DNA of 64,000 bases from Eonycteris spelaea (Eukaryota; Chordata; Mammalia; Chiroptera; Pteropodidae). The stretch spans positions 17,523,501-17,587,500 of the forward strand of contig PUFA01000003.1 in assembly GCA_003508835.1 (NCBI GenBank). Direction: 5' to 3'. Below, one piece after another: positions 47,801 to 59,614 of the stretch (position 1 is the first letter of the stretch; the number at the start of each line of letters is the position of its first letter). The translations under genes and the position numbers were made by a program. Under the pieces are notes generated by a model, which was given only the letters and a program-made list of their open reading frames with translations, ran no database searches and had not been told where the DNA came from.

Positions 47801-48123
47801 TTTATTTTTCTTATGATTTATGAGGGTTCTTAACCTGTTAGGGATTGAATTACTTGGAAAAAATTTAATATTATTTAAGCAATGGGAACTCATAGTGGAA
47901 GATAAGACCCCCCAAACCCACACTGGGAATTCCATGACCGTTTTCCCAACGTAGCTAAAAGCTCCACTTCCCCATTTTAAGCCTTTTATAATCTGGGTTT
48001 ATTTTAGTAGCTATTTAGGAGACTCACTAAATACATTCGTAACAAAACACTGAGACTAAGTAATCAGATAAAAACTGCTTATTTTCAGCTTAGTAAATGC
48101 AAACAAATCAGGTTAAATCCAAG

Positions 48124-48718
48124 CAGTTTTCAGTCTGGTTGTATATTAAGATCACTTGGGGAACACTAAAAACTTACGATGCTCAGGCCCTACTCTAGAC
48201 CAATTAAATCAGAATCTCTGGGTCCAATGCAGGCATCAGCATTTTTTCCTCAGCTTTTGGTGGTACAATTGACATATAACATTATGTAAGTTTAAGGTGT
48301 ATGCGTGATTATTTGATATATGTTTATATTGTGGAATGATTACCACAGTAAGGTTAGTTACCACACCCATCACTTCACATATTAGCATTTATGGGCATTG
48401 AGAACTTTTAAGATCTGCTCTCAGCGACTTTCAAATATACAGTTGTTAACTGTAGTCATCATGTTGCACATTATAGCCCCAGAACTTATACATCTTATAG
48501 CTGGAAGTCTGTACCCTTTGATCACCTTCACCCATCCTGCCCTCCCCCTAGCCAGCAGTTTGCTGTTTCTATGAGTTCGTTTTTTTGAGATTCCACATAC
48601 AAATGAAATCATACAGTATTTATCTTTTTCTGTCTGACTTATTTCACTTAGCGTAAATGCATCAGCATTTTTAAAGTTCCCTCATTGATGACAGTGAGCA
48701 TCCAGGGCTGAGAACTCA
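48124..48718. mobile_element. MER5-type hAT element, split by an L1
   Basis: The left half has CAGTTTTCAGTCTGGTTGTA, AAGATCACTTGGGGAACACT and AATTAAATCAGAATCTCTGG, as in MER5A. The right half resumes with ATTTTTAAAGTTCCCTCATT and ends CAGGGCTGAGAACTCAGT. An L1 3' UTR fragment lies between. Confidence 0.75.
48247..48658 (-). mobile_element. L1 3' UTR fragment, 5'-truncated, inside MER5-type element
   Basis: L1 3' UTR phrases in antisense (GGTGGTACAATTGACATATA, GTGGAATGATTACCACAGTA, GAGATTCCACATACAAATGA, TCTGACTTATTTCACTTAGC). GCATCAGCATTTTT at 48,233-48,246 recurs at 48,659-48,672: a 14-bp target-site duplication. The T run at the left is the tail side. Confidence 0.85.
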
Positions 48719-49234
48719 GTTGAGCGGTGGTATTTTAAGTTACCCATAGCCAAAAAGTATCACGAAACTAGTAATCTGGTTCAGTTAAGTTCTGTTATTG
48801 CTATTGGTTATCAAGTTCTGGTCAGTGGAGTCTCATTTTTAAAAAATTATTCTAAAAACCACAGTTCTACATTAATTAACAAGCATGAGCACTTTTTTAA
48901 TTTAAGGGATTATTTTAAAAGCATGTGTTGTTTAAATGTGATTTTCTCTGTGCTACAATGTCTGGACAGGTAATGTTACCTTAAGTTTAGAAGCTTTGCT
49001 GTCTTACTGGTGGCTATCCTTTCACAACCTCTAATGTTAAAGCACCAAGGTATTATTTTCTGCCTGCTTTTCCTATTATTTTCTAAAGTTAGTGCCTATA
49101 TTAATTCTATATATGCAGAAGCATAAGCTTTGCTTTTGATATGATTCTTTTTCTCAAAGTAGGCTATATCTTAGTATTAATAAAAGAACATATGTACGTT
49201 TAAGGTGACAATATGGTCCCTGTTTTTTTTTTTC

Positions 49235-49495
49235 TTTTTTTAATAGACTTATTTCTTAGAGTAGTTTTAGGTTCACAGCAAAATTGAGCAGAAAGTATAA
49301 AGATTTCCCAAATATCTCCTGCTCTCACACATGCATAGCTTTCTCCACTATCAGTGTTCCCCACCAGAGTGGTACATTTGGTAAATTTGACACACCTACA
49401 TTGACACATCACTGTCACTCAGAGTCCATAGGTTACATTAGGTTTCACTCTTGCTATTGTACATTCCGTGGGTTTTGACAAATGTGTAACTGGTC
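49235..49495 (-). mobile_element. L1 3' UTR fragment, antisense
   Basis: AGAGTAGTTTTAGGTTCACA, GCAAAATTGAGCAGAAAGTA, CACACATGCATAGCTTTCTC, ACCAGAGTGGTACATTTGGT, GTACATTCCGTGGGTTTTGA match the L1M 3' UTR in antisense. A T run at the left marks the tail side. Confidence 0.85.
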
Positions 49496-50229
49496 CCTGT
49501 TTTTAAGATCTCAAATTACCTTGCTTATCAATGTTTGTTGCTTGTAGTCATCTTTGAGGCTGAAACTTATCTCACTGTCCCTAGCAAAAGTATTTCCACA
49601 CCATTTTCTGAATCAAGCATTTAAATATACATTTTTCATTGTTCGTTGAAAAATAAGCAATGCTAGAATATGAAACAGATCAATGTAGCCATCTGATTTC
49701 CTGTCCTATACAATTAAGTTCAGCCAGCACTTAAAATGAGGATAAACTGCTTAAAGAAAAGTTTCATATTATTTAAATTCCATTTAGTATTTCAATAAGC
49801 TAAATATACTACACTGTGGGGAAAGGTACTTCCTTCTTGAGGAAGTTTACTTATAAACAAGATTTTTTTTTTTTAAACACAAAGAAAAGGAATGGAGTAA
49901 TTGGGAAAAGGAATAAGGTGAAGTTAGAGGGAAGGTTGGTAATAATAAACTTTGTGAGGCTTTTAATTGCTAGGTAGAATAGTGCTAAAAATTTTGTCCT
50001 CTCCTTTTAGGCATTGAAAAGAGGTGGAATGACTGATTAAACAGTTCTTACTCTCTAGGAAAAACAATACTGAGACCTGGTAAATTTTTCTTTTGTATCT
50101 TCATAAAAAGCTACTATAAGATAACGTGAACCATATTTTCAGAAACATCTGAAGTTAATTATAATAGAACACTTCATAGATCTATTTTTTATAAGACTTC
50201 TTGATATAGATGGCATAAGGCCAAGATTG

Positions 50230-50390
50230 ATTGATTCCATCAGTTATTCATTTATTCATCAAATATATGGGCACTTACTATGGAGCATTGGAAATGCACC
50301 AGTGAATGAAATGCTCCTGCTCTCATTGATCCTAATCTCTTTTGAAGAGACAGACAATAAACAAATTTATCATATGCTATCAGGTAGGAA
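50230..50390. repeat. Ancient interspersed repeat, family not assigned
   Basis: TTATTCATTTATTCATCAAA, GGGCACTTACTATGGAGCAT, CACCAGTGAATGAAATGCTC, AGACAGACAATAAACAAATT follow the order of a very common placental repeat that begins CATTCAACAAATATTTATTG. I cannot give its name with confidence. Confidence 0.5.
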
Positions 50391-51065
50391 TATACACTAT
50401 GAATAATAATAAAGCAGGATATAAGAGATAATGATTGTCTTGGGATGGGCTAGAAAAGCTGTTTTGGATAGCGTAGTCAAGTGGTCTGAGGAGGTAACCT
50501 TTTTAATAACTCCCTGAGGAAAGGAAGAGTTCAATATAATTTGATTTTTTAGAGACCCAAACTATATGTGACTCAAACCAAAGGTGATCTGGCCTAGATC
50601 AAGGATAAAACAGTATTTGTAGAGGAGCGTATCCTAAACTGAAATCCTATAAAAACACTTTACTGGATGTCAATAGCTGTACACTGTGCACGGATTTGGA
50701 AAGTGCTGGCTCCTGTGGAAACAGGGTTCTTTACTATAGGACAATTCAGCCATTAATGTGCTCTTCAGAGGGGCTGGCTGGATAGCTTATCGTACCAGAT
50801 TTCACTGCAGAACTTTTATTTTTGAGATATACCTTTTAACACCCTTGCCTAGACCATTATTTGTAAAAAGCTGACCCAGAGATATACATGAATTGTGTGT
50901 ATCCTTTATATGGTTTTCTATAAGGAATTTTTTTTTTAACCTTAAAACAAGAGTATTTGATAAGACTCAGTCAGCTAAGAATTATTGTGCAGTGATTTAT
51001 AATGGGCCAGCTGCCAAAATGACTTAGAATTTTAAAGTAAGAAAAATAAAAATATTCAAGGTTAC

Positions 51066-51213
51066 AGTGGTTTTCATCCAAGGCCATACATTTAAATGAC
51101 CTGGGGCACTTAAAACAAAACAAAACAAACTTACAATGCTTTGAAGCCCCCTAGGTTTTGGTTTTGTTAAACCACTCCTGGTTTTTATGTGTTTAGACAA
51201 GGTTGAAAACCAC
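51066..51213. mobile_element. MER5-like hAT fragment with matching termini
   Basis: Left end CAGTGGTTTTCATCC and right end TTGAAAACCACTG are inverted repeats in the MER5 style. The interior has AATGACCTGGGGCACTTAAA, as in MER5-type elements. Confidence 0.6.
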
Positions 51214-54189
51214 TGTTATTGGTTAATAGTAACTTGTATTGTAACAGAATGTGTGCTCAGTTCCCAGGTCAGATAGAGTGAAGCTATGAAAAATGGTAGT
51301 ATTAATTGTTTTATTTTTTTCTTGGAATTACTTGCTTTTGTGTAGTTAAGTGCTGCTAATTAATGCTCTATTCATATGGCTGTTCTTAGTAATGCTTATG
51401 CTATTTTCCTGAAGAAGCATGTCTTAATAAAAATATAATTTTCTGAATTAATGATGTTTTATCAAATGGGCTCAATGTCTTTAAAGCTAACTTCATTCAT
51501 GCTGGGGGATCTGAAGGAGCACCCAGGGAAATTCCAGGATTACTTGATAGGGGTGCTGTGTGAGATAGGAACTGCATAGGCAGTGTCCTAGAAGAGGCCA
51601 TGAGCTGTTTTTCCGAGATGCAGAGGCAGACAGAGAAGTTCCGTGTTTGGATGGAAAAGTTAACTCACCTTGACATTGGGAAGAGAACAATCTGCTCCTG
51701 GAATCCCCGGAACTTAAAATGCAGCTAGTTGGCCAAAGCATTTCCCTTATCACGCCATCAGGTGCTTACATGCAGATGCCTGATTTCCAAGAACAGCTAC
51801 TGTAGACCTTTGATTCTTTTGTGACTTGCAGGAATGTTGACAGTACATTAGAATTCCCAAACACTTGTAACAGTTTTCCAACTAACTTTGCTGAAAATGG
51901 AAATATTTCAGAACAACTTGTGAATCTATCACAAAATTGTATTAACTGCTTTTTGGATTGTGTAAGAAAGAATATGCTTTTGCTCATTGTAAGTTTCTTT
52001 TGATTATGTTTTAAAAATTATAATAGTAAATAGTTTCTTTTTAAAAAATTAGATTTTCAGAACAAAGCAGAATTTGACATTTTAGCTTGAGTTTTGTTAC
52101 ATAGGTTGGGACATAGAACCAACCATATTTATATGATAATAGAAATGAACCTTATTTTATACTTTTTCATGCCAAAATATATACATATGTATAGGGAGTC
52201 TTAGTGAATCCAGATAAGTAAGTAGTTAATTTCTTGAGAATCTTTTAGCATTTATTTAATATAAATACTTTTTGATGTGTTTCTTCCTGTGGGAGGAGTC
52301 ACATAATCCCACTCTGTCAGGGATCATGAATGAATGTACCGCATGAACATTTTTATATCATTCTTCCACTTGTCATTTAATGAACTATGTTGCTTCAATG
52401 CATTATGATATTAGATAGCATTTGTATGTAGGAAGAATGAATGAATTTTTGAGCAAATATATGCTCTATACCTACTATGTAAGACACTGTAGAGAAAGCA
52501 GATCAGATTGGAGTTTGGTATCATGCATGAGGAAAACAATCTTTTTCATTGCTACACAGATGAATTTTTATCTTGAGCTCTATCTTAAAGCTCAGTGCCT
52601 GAGGCAATAGCCTGGCAGACATCATCCAGTGAAATTTGTACCCTATGTGAAAGGGTAACTCTAGAGGAAACATGAAATAGTCACTCTTTTAAAGGGTATG
52701 TATTGAACGAATTTTAAGTTGCTAGTGACTAAGTGTATTAGCTATTGAGCTACCAATTTGATTTTGTTTTCAATCCCCGGAGTGAAAATAAATGACTTTT
52801 TGGCATGTTAAAGGGCCCGTGGAGTGTGTCAAAGGGAGAAAAATATCACAGGATTGGAAGTCTTGCAACATCGTATCTGTTTGTATGTGTAGCCTAGGAT
52901 TGGGAAATACTGGTATGTTATCTTTTCTGCATTGGCGGGAATATTGTGAAAAATAGTTAATTTAGGATGAACTATTTCAATAGGAACATATAACTTTGCT
53001 AACACTAACTGGTTTTTTAAATATTGTGCTTTCTACTGGATTTACTTATAATAAAAATTTATTACTTTTCAAATTTATAACAGTAATTTCTCAATATGAA
53101 AAAAAGTTAATTATTTTAATATATAATGAAGTTGTAGCTTTGGAAAAAATTTAATTTGTTTTGTAAGAGGAAAGATAGGTGGTATGTTTGGAGTTTCATA
53201 TATAAACAATCAAGGCCTTTATTTTAATAATTTATCAGTAACTTTATTCAGAAAAACTGTCACCACTTTTTAATTCAGTCCTACATACAGATATTTGCAG
53301 CTTGTAAATTAACAGTAATAGACTGAGCTCATTTTATTTTTCTTTTCTAGTTTTGAACTGAAAGGTAACTATGTAATTTAATATTTTCTTTTTAGAACTT
53401 GATATATGAGAATTGAGAGTTAACTTTGGGGAAGGCTTGTTAATGTGCTTAGTTCTTTTTTAAGAATATATGTATGAATTGATGAAAAAGACTAGAAGTT
53501 TCTTTTTTATTGTGTAATGACTGTCATATTTCCTGAATGTAATATTTGACAAATAGGGGTAAGGTTTGAATACTAACGCAACTTAAAATAAATTTCTTAA
53601 CATGCTAAGCTCTTGCATAATGTTAGTATGACTTTTCACCAGAAAATATATAGGAGTTTATTATAACCAATGGGTTTTCTCTGAAATAATAGTGCAATAC
53701 TTGTAAACTATTTCAGCTAATATTTTTTTTAAATCAAATTTTATATCAGCAGGCAGAACATACTGCTTTTGGATGATCAGTTTTTAACTAATTCAATAAT
53801 CTTAAAGTTGAGATGTTTTCAGGGAAGCTTGTTCTGTCTCCAACTTTTTACTGGGGTCTCAGATTTTACTAGACATGGTATTTTAGACAAAATATTAACT
53901 TCAGCATTTTAACATGACTACTTATTTATGCATGTATAAACTGCTTCAAGCACGTAACAAGTTTCTTTTTGTTTCATGATTTAATAATTGATATATTAAG
54001 AATGTCTTGAAACGCCTTTTATTTTTAAAATAGAAAATATGAATTCATCTTTTAAGAATTAATATATACACACATTATTCCTAGTATTGACTAGATATAT
54101 TCTAATTTTTGTTACCAGATAATTGAGTAAGGTATAGTTTTGTTGCCTTTAAAAGAAAAATGAAAAATTTCAATGGAACGGAAGGTTTT

Positions 54190-55015
54190 ATTTTTATTTC
54201 ATTGAGGTATAATTGACATACAGCATTATATTATTTTCAGGTGTACACCATAATGACGCAATATTTTTATGTATTGAGAATTAATCACAGTAAGTCTAGA
54301 TAATATCTGTCACAACACAGTTTTTTTTGTGTGTCAAGAACTTTTAAGATTTTTAGCAATGTTCAAGTATATAATACAGTATTGCTAAGTATAGAAGTTT
54401 GCATCTTTTGATTTCCTTTACCCATACACCCCCACCCTCCACCCACCACCTCTGGCAACACCAATCTCTGAGCTTGGTTTTGTTTTTTTGTGTGTGTTTT
54501 TTTCCCCTCCCTCCCTCCGGCCCCGCCCGCCCCCGCCCGCCCGCCCGCCCTCCCTCCCTCCCTTCCTTCCTTCCTTCCTTCCTTCCTTCCTTCCTTCCTT
54601 TCTCCCTCCCTCCCTCTCTCCCTCTCTCCCTCCCTCCCCCCCTCCCCCCCTCTCTCCTCGTCCTCCTCCCTCCCCCTCTTTCTTTCTGCATTCCGTCTGT
54701 AAGTGAGAACATATGGCACTTGTCTTTGTCTTAGGATAGTACCCTCAAGGTTCATCCATGTTGTTGCAAATGGCAAGGATTCATTCTTTTTCCTATGTCT
54801 TGGCTATTGTAAATGATGCTGTAATGAACATGATGATGCATATATCTTTGCGAGTTAATGTTTTTGTTTTCTTTGGATACGTACCCAGAAGTGGAATCAC
54901 TAGATCACGTGGTAGTTCTATTTTTAATTTTTTGAAGACCTTCTATATGGTTTTCCATACTGGCTGCTCCAGTTTACATTCCCACCAACAGTACACAAGA
55001 GTTCAAACATAGGTT
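54190..55015 (-). mobile_element. L1 3' UTR and ORF2 3' end, antisense, split by a polypyrimidine tract
   Basis: 3' UTR phrases: TCATTGAGGTATAATTGACA, GTACACCATAATGACGCAAT. After the simple repeat: GTAAGTGAGAACATATGGCA, TTCATCCATGTTGTTGCAAA, TACGTACCCAGAAGTGGAAT, GTAGTTCTATTTTTAATTTT, TTTACATTCCCACCAACAGT. These are classic antisense L1. Confidence 0.9.
54502..54687. repeat. Polypyrimidine tract with (CCCG)n core, within L1
   Basis: CCCTCC units, then a CCCG-rich block at 54,519-54,550, then CTTCC units at about 54,560-54,600, then CCCT/CTCT blocks to 54,687. It sits where the L1 has a T-rich run, so it likely expanded there. It produces spurious Arg/Gly/Glu- or Pro/Ser-rich frames on both strands. 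Confidence 0.95.
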
Positions 55016-56295
55016 TTAATAATTGTTATTCAAGCTAAGAATAACATTTTGAATATTTAGAAGGTGTTAAATACTAATAATTTTGGGAAACCTTTCTACA
55101 AAATTTTGCATAAAGATTTTCTGAAAAGAGAGGTTTTGGTAAAAAGAAAAGGAACACCAGAATACATTGATTTAATTCATAGGATGTATGCCAAAATAGT
55201 AAAATCTATTTAAAAATAAAATTTGATAATTTGTGGTATGGAAGTTTACCCTTAATTTTGTAGCAGAAACATATATACTGGTTTATCATGGTTTTCAGTT
55301 TCTCACAGGGCCTTGAAAATGTGTTGCTGTCTTAAGGAGTATTGTTTTGAAAAACAATGTTTTTATGAGTTGTGCTTTAAAAAGATTACACATTTTCCAG
55401 ATTACATAATTTAAAAATTCTTTCAAAAGAATTGTTTTTGTTTTATGGACATGAAAAGCAGCATCAAGTATTTGAAGTAGTTTTAATACATTTTTTTAAA
55501 AAGTGTTGTGGATTATTGAATTCTTTCACTGAGGCAAAGTCTGTATTCCTAAAATAAGTACTTATAAGTACTTAATACTTAGAAGTAGGAATTACTTTTG
55601 TATGGTGACATTTTTATGTAGGGGTTGTTTTAGATGTGCCTTGTTGTCTTCCCTTAATTTACTTTGAATTTCTTTAATTTTCTTTGAATTTTAAGGCTAA
55701 GGAGTATGTCCTATTTGCACTCCTTTGTTGTCTATTAAGGGTTAATACTGCAAAGAAACTTCTTTCAACCTATAACATTAATCTAGACACAGTTTAAATG
55801 CTGTTTAAAAATAAATTTGATATCTGGATTATTTCATTCCTCTGATAATGTGCATATTGAGTTTAGTTGCTGATATTTAAAAGAAGGCATTCATTACTCC
55901 TTCACTAAAGGTAAATGTGTTTTCTGATAATCTGTCTTTAGACTGCTTTCTGCCTAGTTTGTACTAATTCAGTGTTCTAGGACGTTAGATACCTAATCAT
56001 TTTAAGAGAATTTAACCGGCAGATTAAAATGATCTGGTTATTTGAACTACTTTAGATAATAACTCTCTTAATTTTATTGATGCATATTTGTGTACATTAT
56101 TAAAATTAATTATAATGAAAGCCCAAATAAAAATTTAATTTTGAACATAATGCAGTGAAATCGAAATCTTGAGATTTAATATTTTACCTGAAGTGGGGCC
56201 CCTCCTTAGAAGTAGAATAAAGGATTCTGTCATTTTGGGTCTCCAAGAAAAAAGCCTGTTTTTTTGGTAACCAATCCAGAGGAATTCAGAGAGGG

Positions 56296-56321
56296 GGGTG
56301 TGTGTGTGTGTGTGTGTCTGT
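56296..56321. repeat. (GT)n microsatellite
   Basis: A short run of GT units follows a GGGGGG stretch. Confidence 0.85.
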
Positions 56322-57780
56322 AATAATTCTGTATTTGTATTAGAGTTGACAAGTTGCTGGAGACATAACTGTGCAGTGATCTACAGGGATTTTAATGGAT
56401 TCAGATCATTAATATAATATCCATTCATTGTTCCCTAAGTGTAAGAAAAAAATGTTGCCAACAAATAAACCTAATTAGAGTGAATAAATTGGAGGAAGAA
56501 GAGCCATTTTATCTTTTTTTTGGGGGGGGGTCAATGAAAGGTTTTGGACCTCTTGTTTGTTTCACTAGCAGACTGAGTAAAAAAGAATATACAAAATCCT
56601 ATCTTGCTTCATTGCTTTTGTCATTCCTAATTGGTATGTAGATTTGACAGCAATGGTCTCTGAAAATAGATATATCTCAATTTATATGAGATTTATTACT
56701 TAAAATTTGTATGCAAGCCAGAATATTAGAAATGAATTCATTTAAATCTGCTTGTTAATTAAAGAAATACTATAGTGAATCCTTTTGTTGAGCAAACAGC
56801 ACCCCAGATTGATATTACTGATAATTTTTATTTTTAATATCAACTGAATTTCCTTAATGGTACAGGTACATGAAAGTTATAGGAAAGGTGGTATACAGGC
56901 TTTATGCGATCATCATTTTTTAGACTAACAAATTATAGTCAAGTTATCTTAAAGAAGGTGACCATTTAAGTAATTGTGTCTGTTATGTTTTGTTTGGCTT
57001 ATGTTGATTTTCCTGTCTCCCGATTGTGTTATTTAAATGGTACAGTAGGAGCACAGTGAAAAAGATTTTATGGAATGCCACATGGCAGAAAACACTGTAT
57101 CAGAATGATATCAGCAAATTTATTAAAATTTATTATTAAATTAGTTATATAAAAATTGTTCTCAGAAAAAAATTCTTTTCAAAATCCTCTCCAGAACTGG
57201 CATATATGCCTGCAGTCATTGTATAGATAAGAAATTTGTGTTTTAAATTTGTCCAGAGCAGTTGTATATGAGTTGTAAATGAGCATGAATAGTTTGAGTT
57301 TCTATATATACTTTTAACTTTTTTCTTGATTTTTGTTTTTAATTCCTCTGAAGTTTAGGAAAGTTAATGGGGATTGACACCAAATTTAGTTTACTAGTAT
57401 TGAGTTGAACTTTTTGTATTAATTTACCACAACATAAATAGAAGACAATCTAAACAATGAAGGAATAATAAACCATGAGGAAATGTATTTTTTGGTAACA
57501 AAATCTTATTCATATTATAACTTTAAGATTTGGGAAGAATGTTATCAAATTACTGTGATTTTTATTTTATTGCATTTTCTTTATACTTTTTATCTAACTA
57601 CATTTGAAGTGTAACAAAGTAACCTAAATAAATAAAAAATTTAAAAAGGAAGTGTTTCTCGTTAACTCTTTTGAGGACGGTGGTGTTAAATTAGTGTTTC
57701 CCTACCAGTTAATTCACATTAACTTGGGTCAGGAAACCTGCTTTTCCATAATGAGTTTGTAGTCAGTATAACTAATAATA

Positions 57781-57813
57781 GATTTTACATGATTTTGGTA
57801 ATCATGTAAAATC
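57781..57813. repeat. Perfect 14-bp stem hairpin with 5-nt loop
   Basis: GATTTTACATGATT (57,781-57,794), loop TTGGT, exact reverse complement AATCATGTAAAATC (57,800-57,813). It lies in intron 2. Confidence 0.9.
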
Positions 57814-59574
57814 ACTTAGCCCTATTTCTCAAAAAAATTTTCAGGGTTTTATGTAACTGGTATATTGAATAAAGAAATAACACAATACCAATGCTAACAA
57901 AAGGTCAGGATTCTTTTATTTATCCTACTAAGTGATCGTATTAACAATTGAAGAAAATTTGGAAAATAACAAAATTTAGACTGCTTTGAGGAGTAATTAA
58001 AAAGCTAGAATGGATGAATCCTTAGCAGAGTACATAGACATGGGGATGTAGCTAAAGTGTCATCTTTTCGTGTTTTTTCTTCGTGAATGTAGTGCAGATA
58101 TTTGCTTTGTTCTCTGTGGATCAGAATCCCCAAAGCAGTAGGTCATGGATCTATTCCTGAAATAGATAAATTGAAAGATTGTGCCCTCTTCTAGTGCCCT
58201 TTCTGTATTTATAAGTTATCTTGAATATCTAGATAAATTACCTGAGCTATCTTTGAGTAGCCATTTGATTCATTTTTCCAATTATGTAGTTAGTGGTGAA
58301 GGATTAAAGTTAAATTGTTTTTCTTTCTTGTGATCAACTTTTAAACTACTCTGATAATTTTCAATATTTGCTTTTACCTCTATGATTCTTTCAAAATTAA
58401 TTTTTTATCAGTGTCATAGGTAACTTTTTGGGTGGACAAAATGACCTGTTATTTACTAGTATGATGTAAGGACATATCCACTCCTTAAAACTTTATTCCC
58501 AACTTGGAATCCTCATAATGTCTGAATTTTTAGTAATTGAGATGTGTATGATGGGAAAAGTACAAAATAGATATTGTTTTATTTTAAAAATGACAGCTCC
58601 CAAACAGAATTTCAGCGCATATTGCTGCATTTCATTTCCCCTTAGCCCTATTTCTCAAAAAAAAAAAAAAAATTTAACTACAATAGCTTTATGATGTTAT
58701 TCTGAAGAAAATATACACAATGCAGTTTCTGGTATTTAAAGATTTTTTTTCTAGGTATGGCACTTTTCTATACAGATTATTGTCTTTTCTAGTTGATGTA
58801 ATCCTCTTTTCTAAGATACTTTGAAAATACTGCTTTCTATTTTTGCAAATTGTTCTATGTATATTTTTATATTTTGATTGATAGTAATAAAAATACAGCA
58901 TAAATATTTTTGTACTTCTCACTGCAGATATAAATTTTTGTCTTGGTAAATATTTTGATGTGTGGTGAAAAAGGTGTTTTTTCTTGGATAAGTTCTAAAA
59001 TGCAAATTCCCTTATGCAAGTCTTGAGGTTGGCTTTTTCTCTCAGTGCACACCTATTCCCCTCACCTGGTCACCACACACACAGTCTGCCTTCTTAGACA
59101 CTTTGGCCCATTTGAAGTGTAACTTTTTTTGACTCTCACTGTTTGAATTGAGGCCTAGTGTGATTTTTACCCCTCCCCCTTTCTCTCCATGATGTAGATA
59201 ATGGCACTGAACCTAGGCCTTTTTAAAATTACTGTAGCGACAGAGCCTGTATGGGATCATTTGGCAATAACAAGATAGATTTTTCCTCTCCTAGTGTGGG
59301 ATTTGGGGTTGGCTGTAGTAGGACGGAGAGAAGAAATTTCCTCTGAGCTTTATTGTATATTACTATAGCCGTAGAAATGGAAGTCAAAGGGGCAAACCAT
59401 GTATTGGTTGGTTCGTTGTCCCACCTTTCCTTGGGCCTAAGACTTAGCAATAGAGAGAGGAGGAGTGATGTTTCCAGGTATCTTGAGGATATAAGGAAAT
59501 TCCTGTTCCTAGATCTAATTAGACTTCATACTGGGAGGCTGACAATATTTGCGTTAGTGGAAGGGCCCTATAGG

Positions 59575-59614
59575 ATGCTAAATATGAAATAATGAATGCT
59601 AAATATGAAATAAT
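59575..59614. repeat. 21-bp tandem duplication, 1.9 copies
   Basis: The unit ATGCTAAATATGAAATAATG plus A at 59,575-59,595 is followed directly by a second copy lacking the last two bases. Confidence 0.85.

Noticed and set aside
54353..54776. Minus-strand Arg/Gly/Glu-rich and + strand Pro/Ser-rich frames
   Set aside because: They are translations of the polypyrimidine simple repeat inside an L1.
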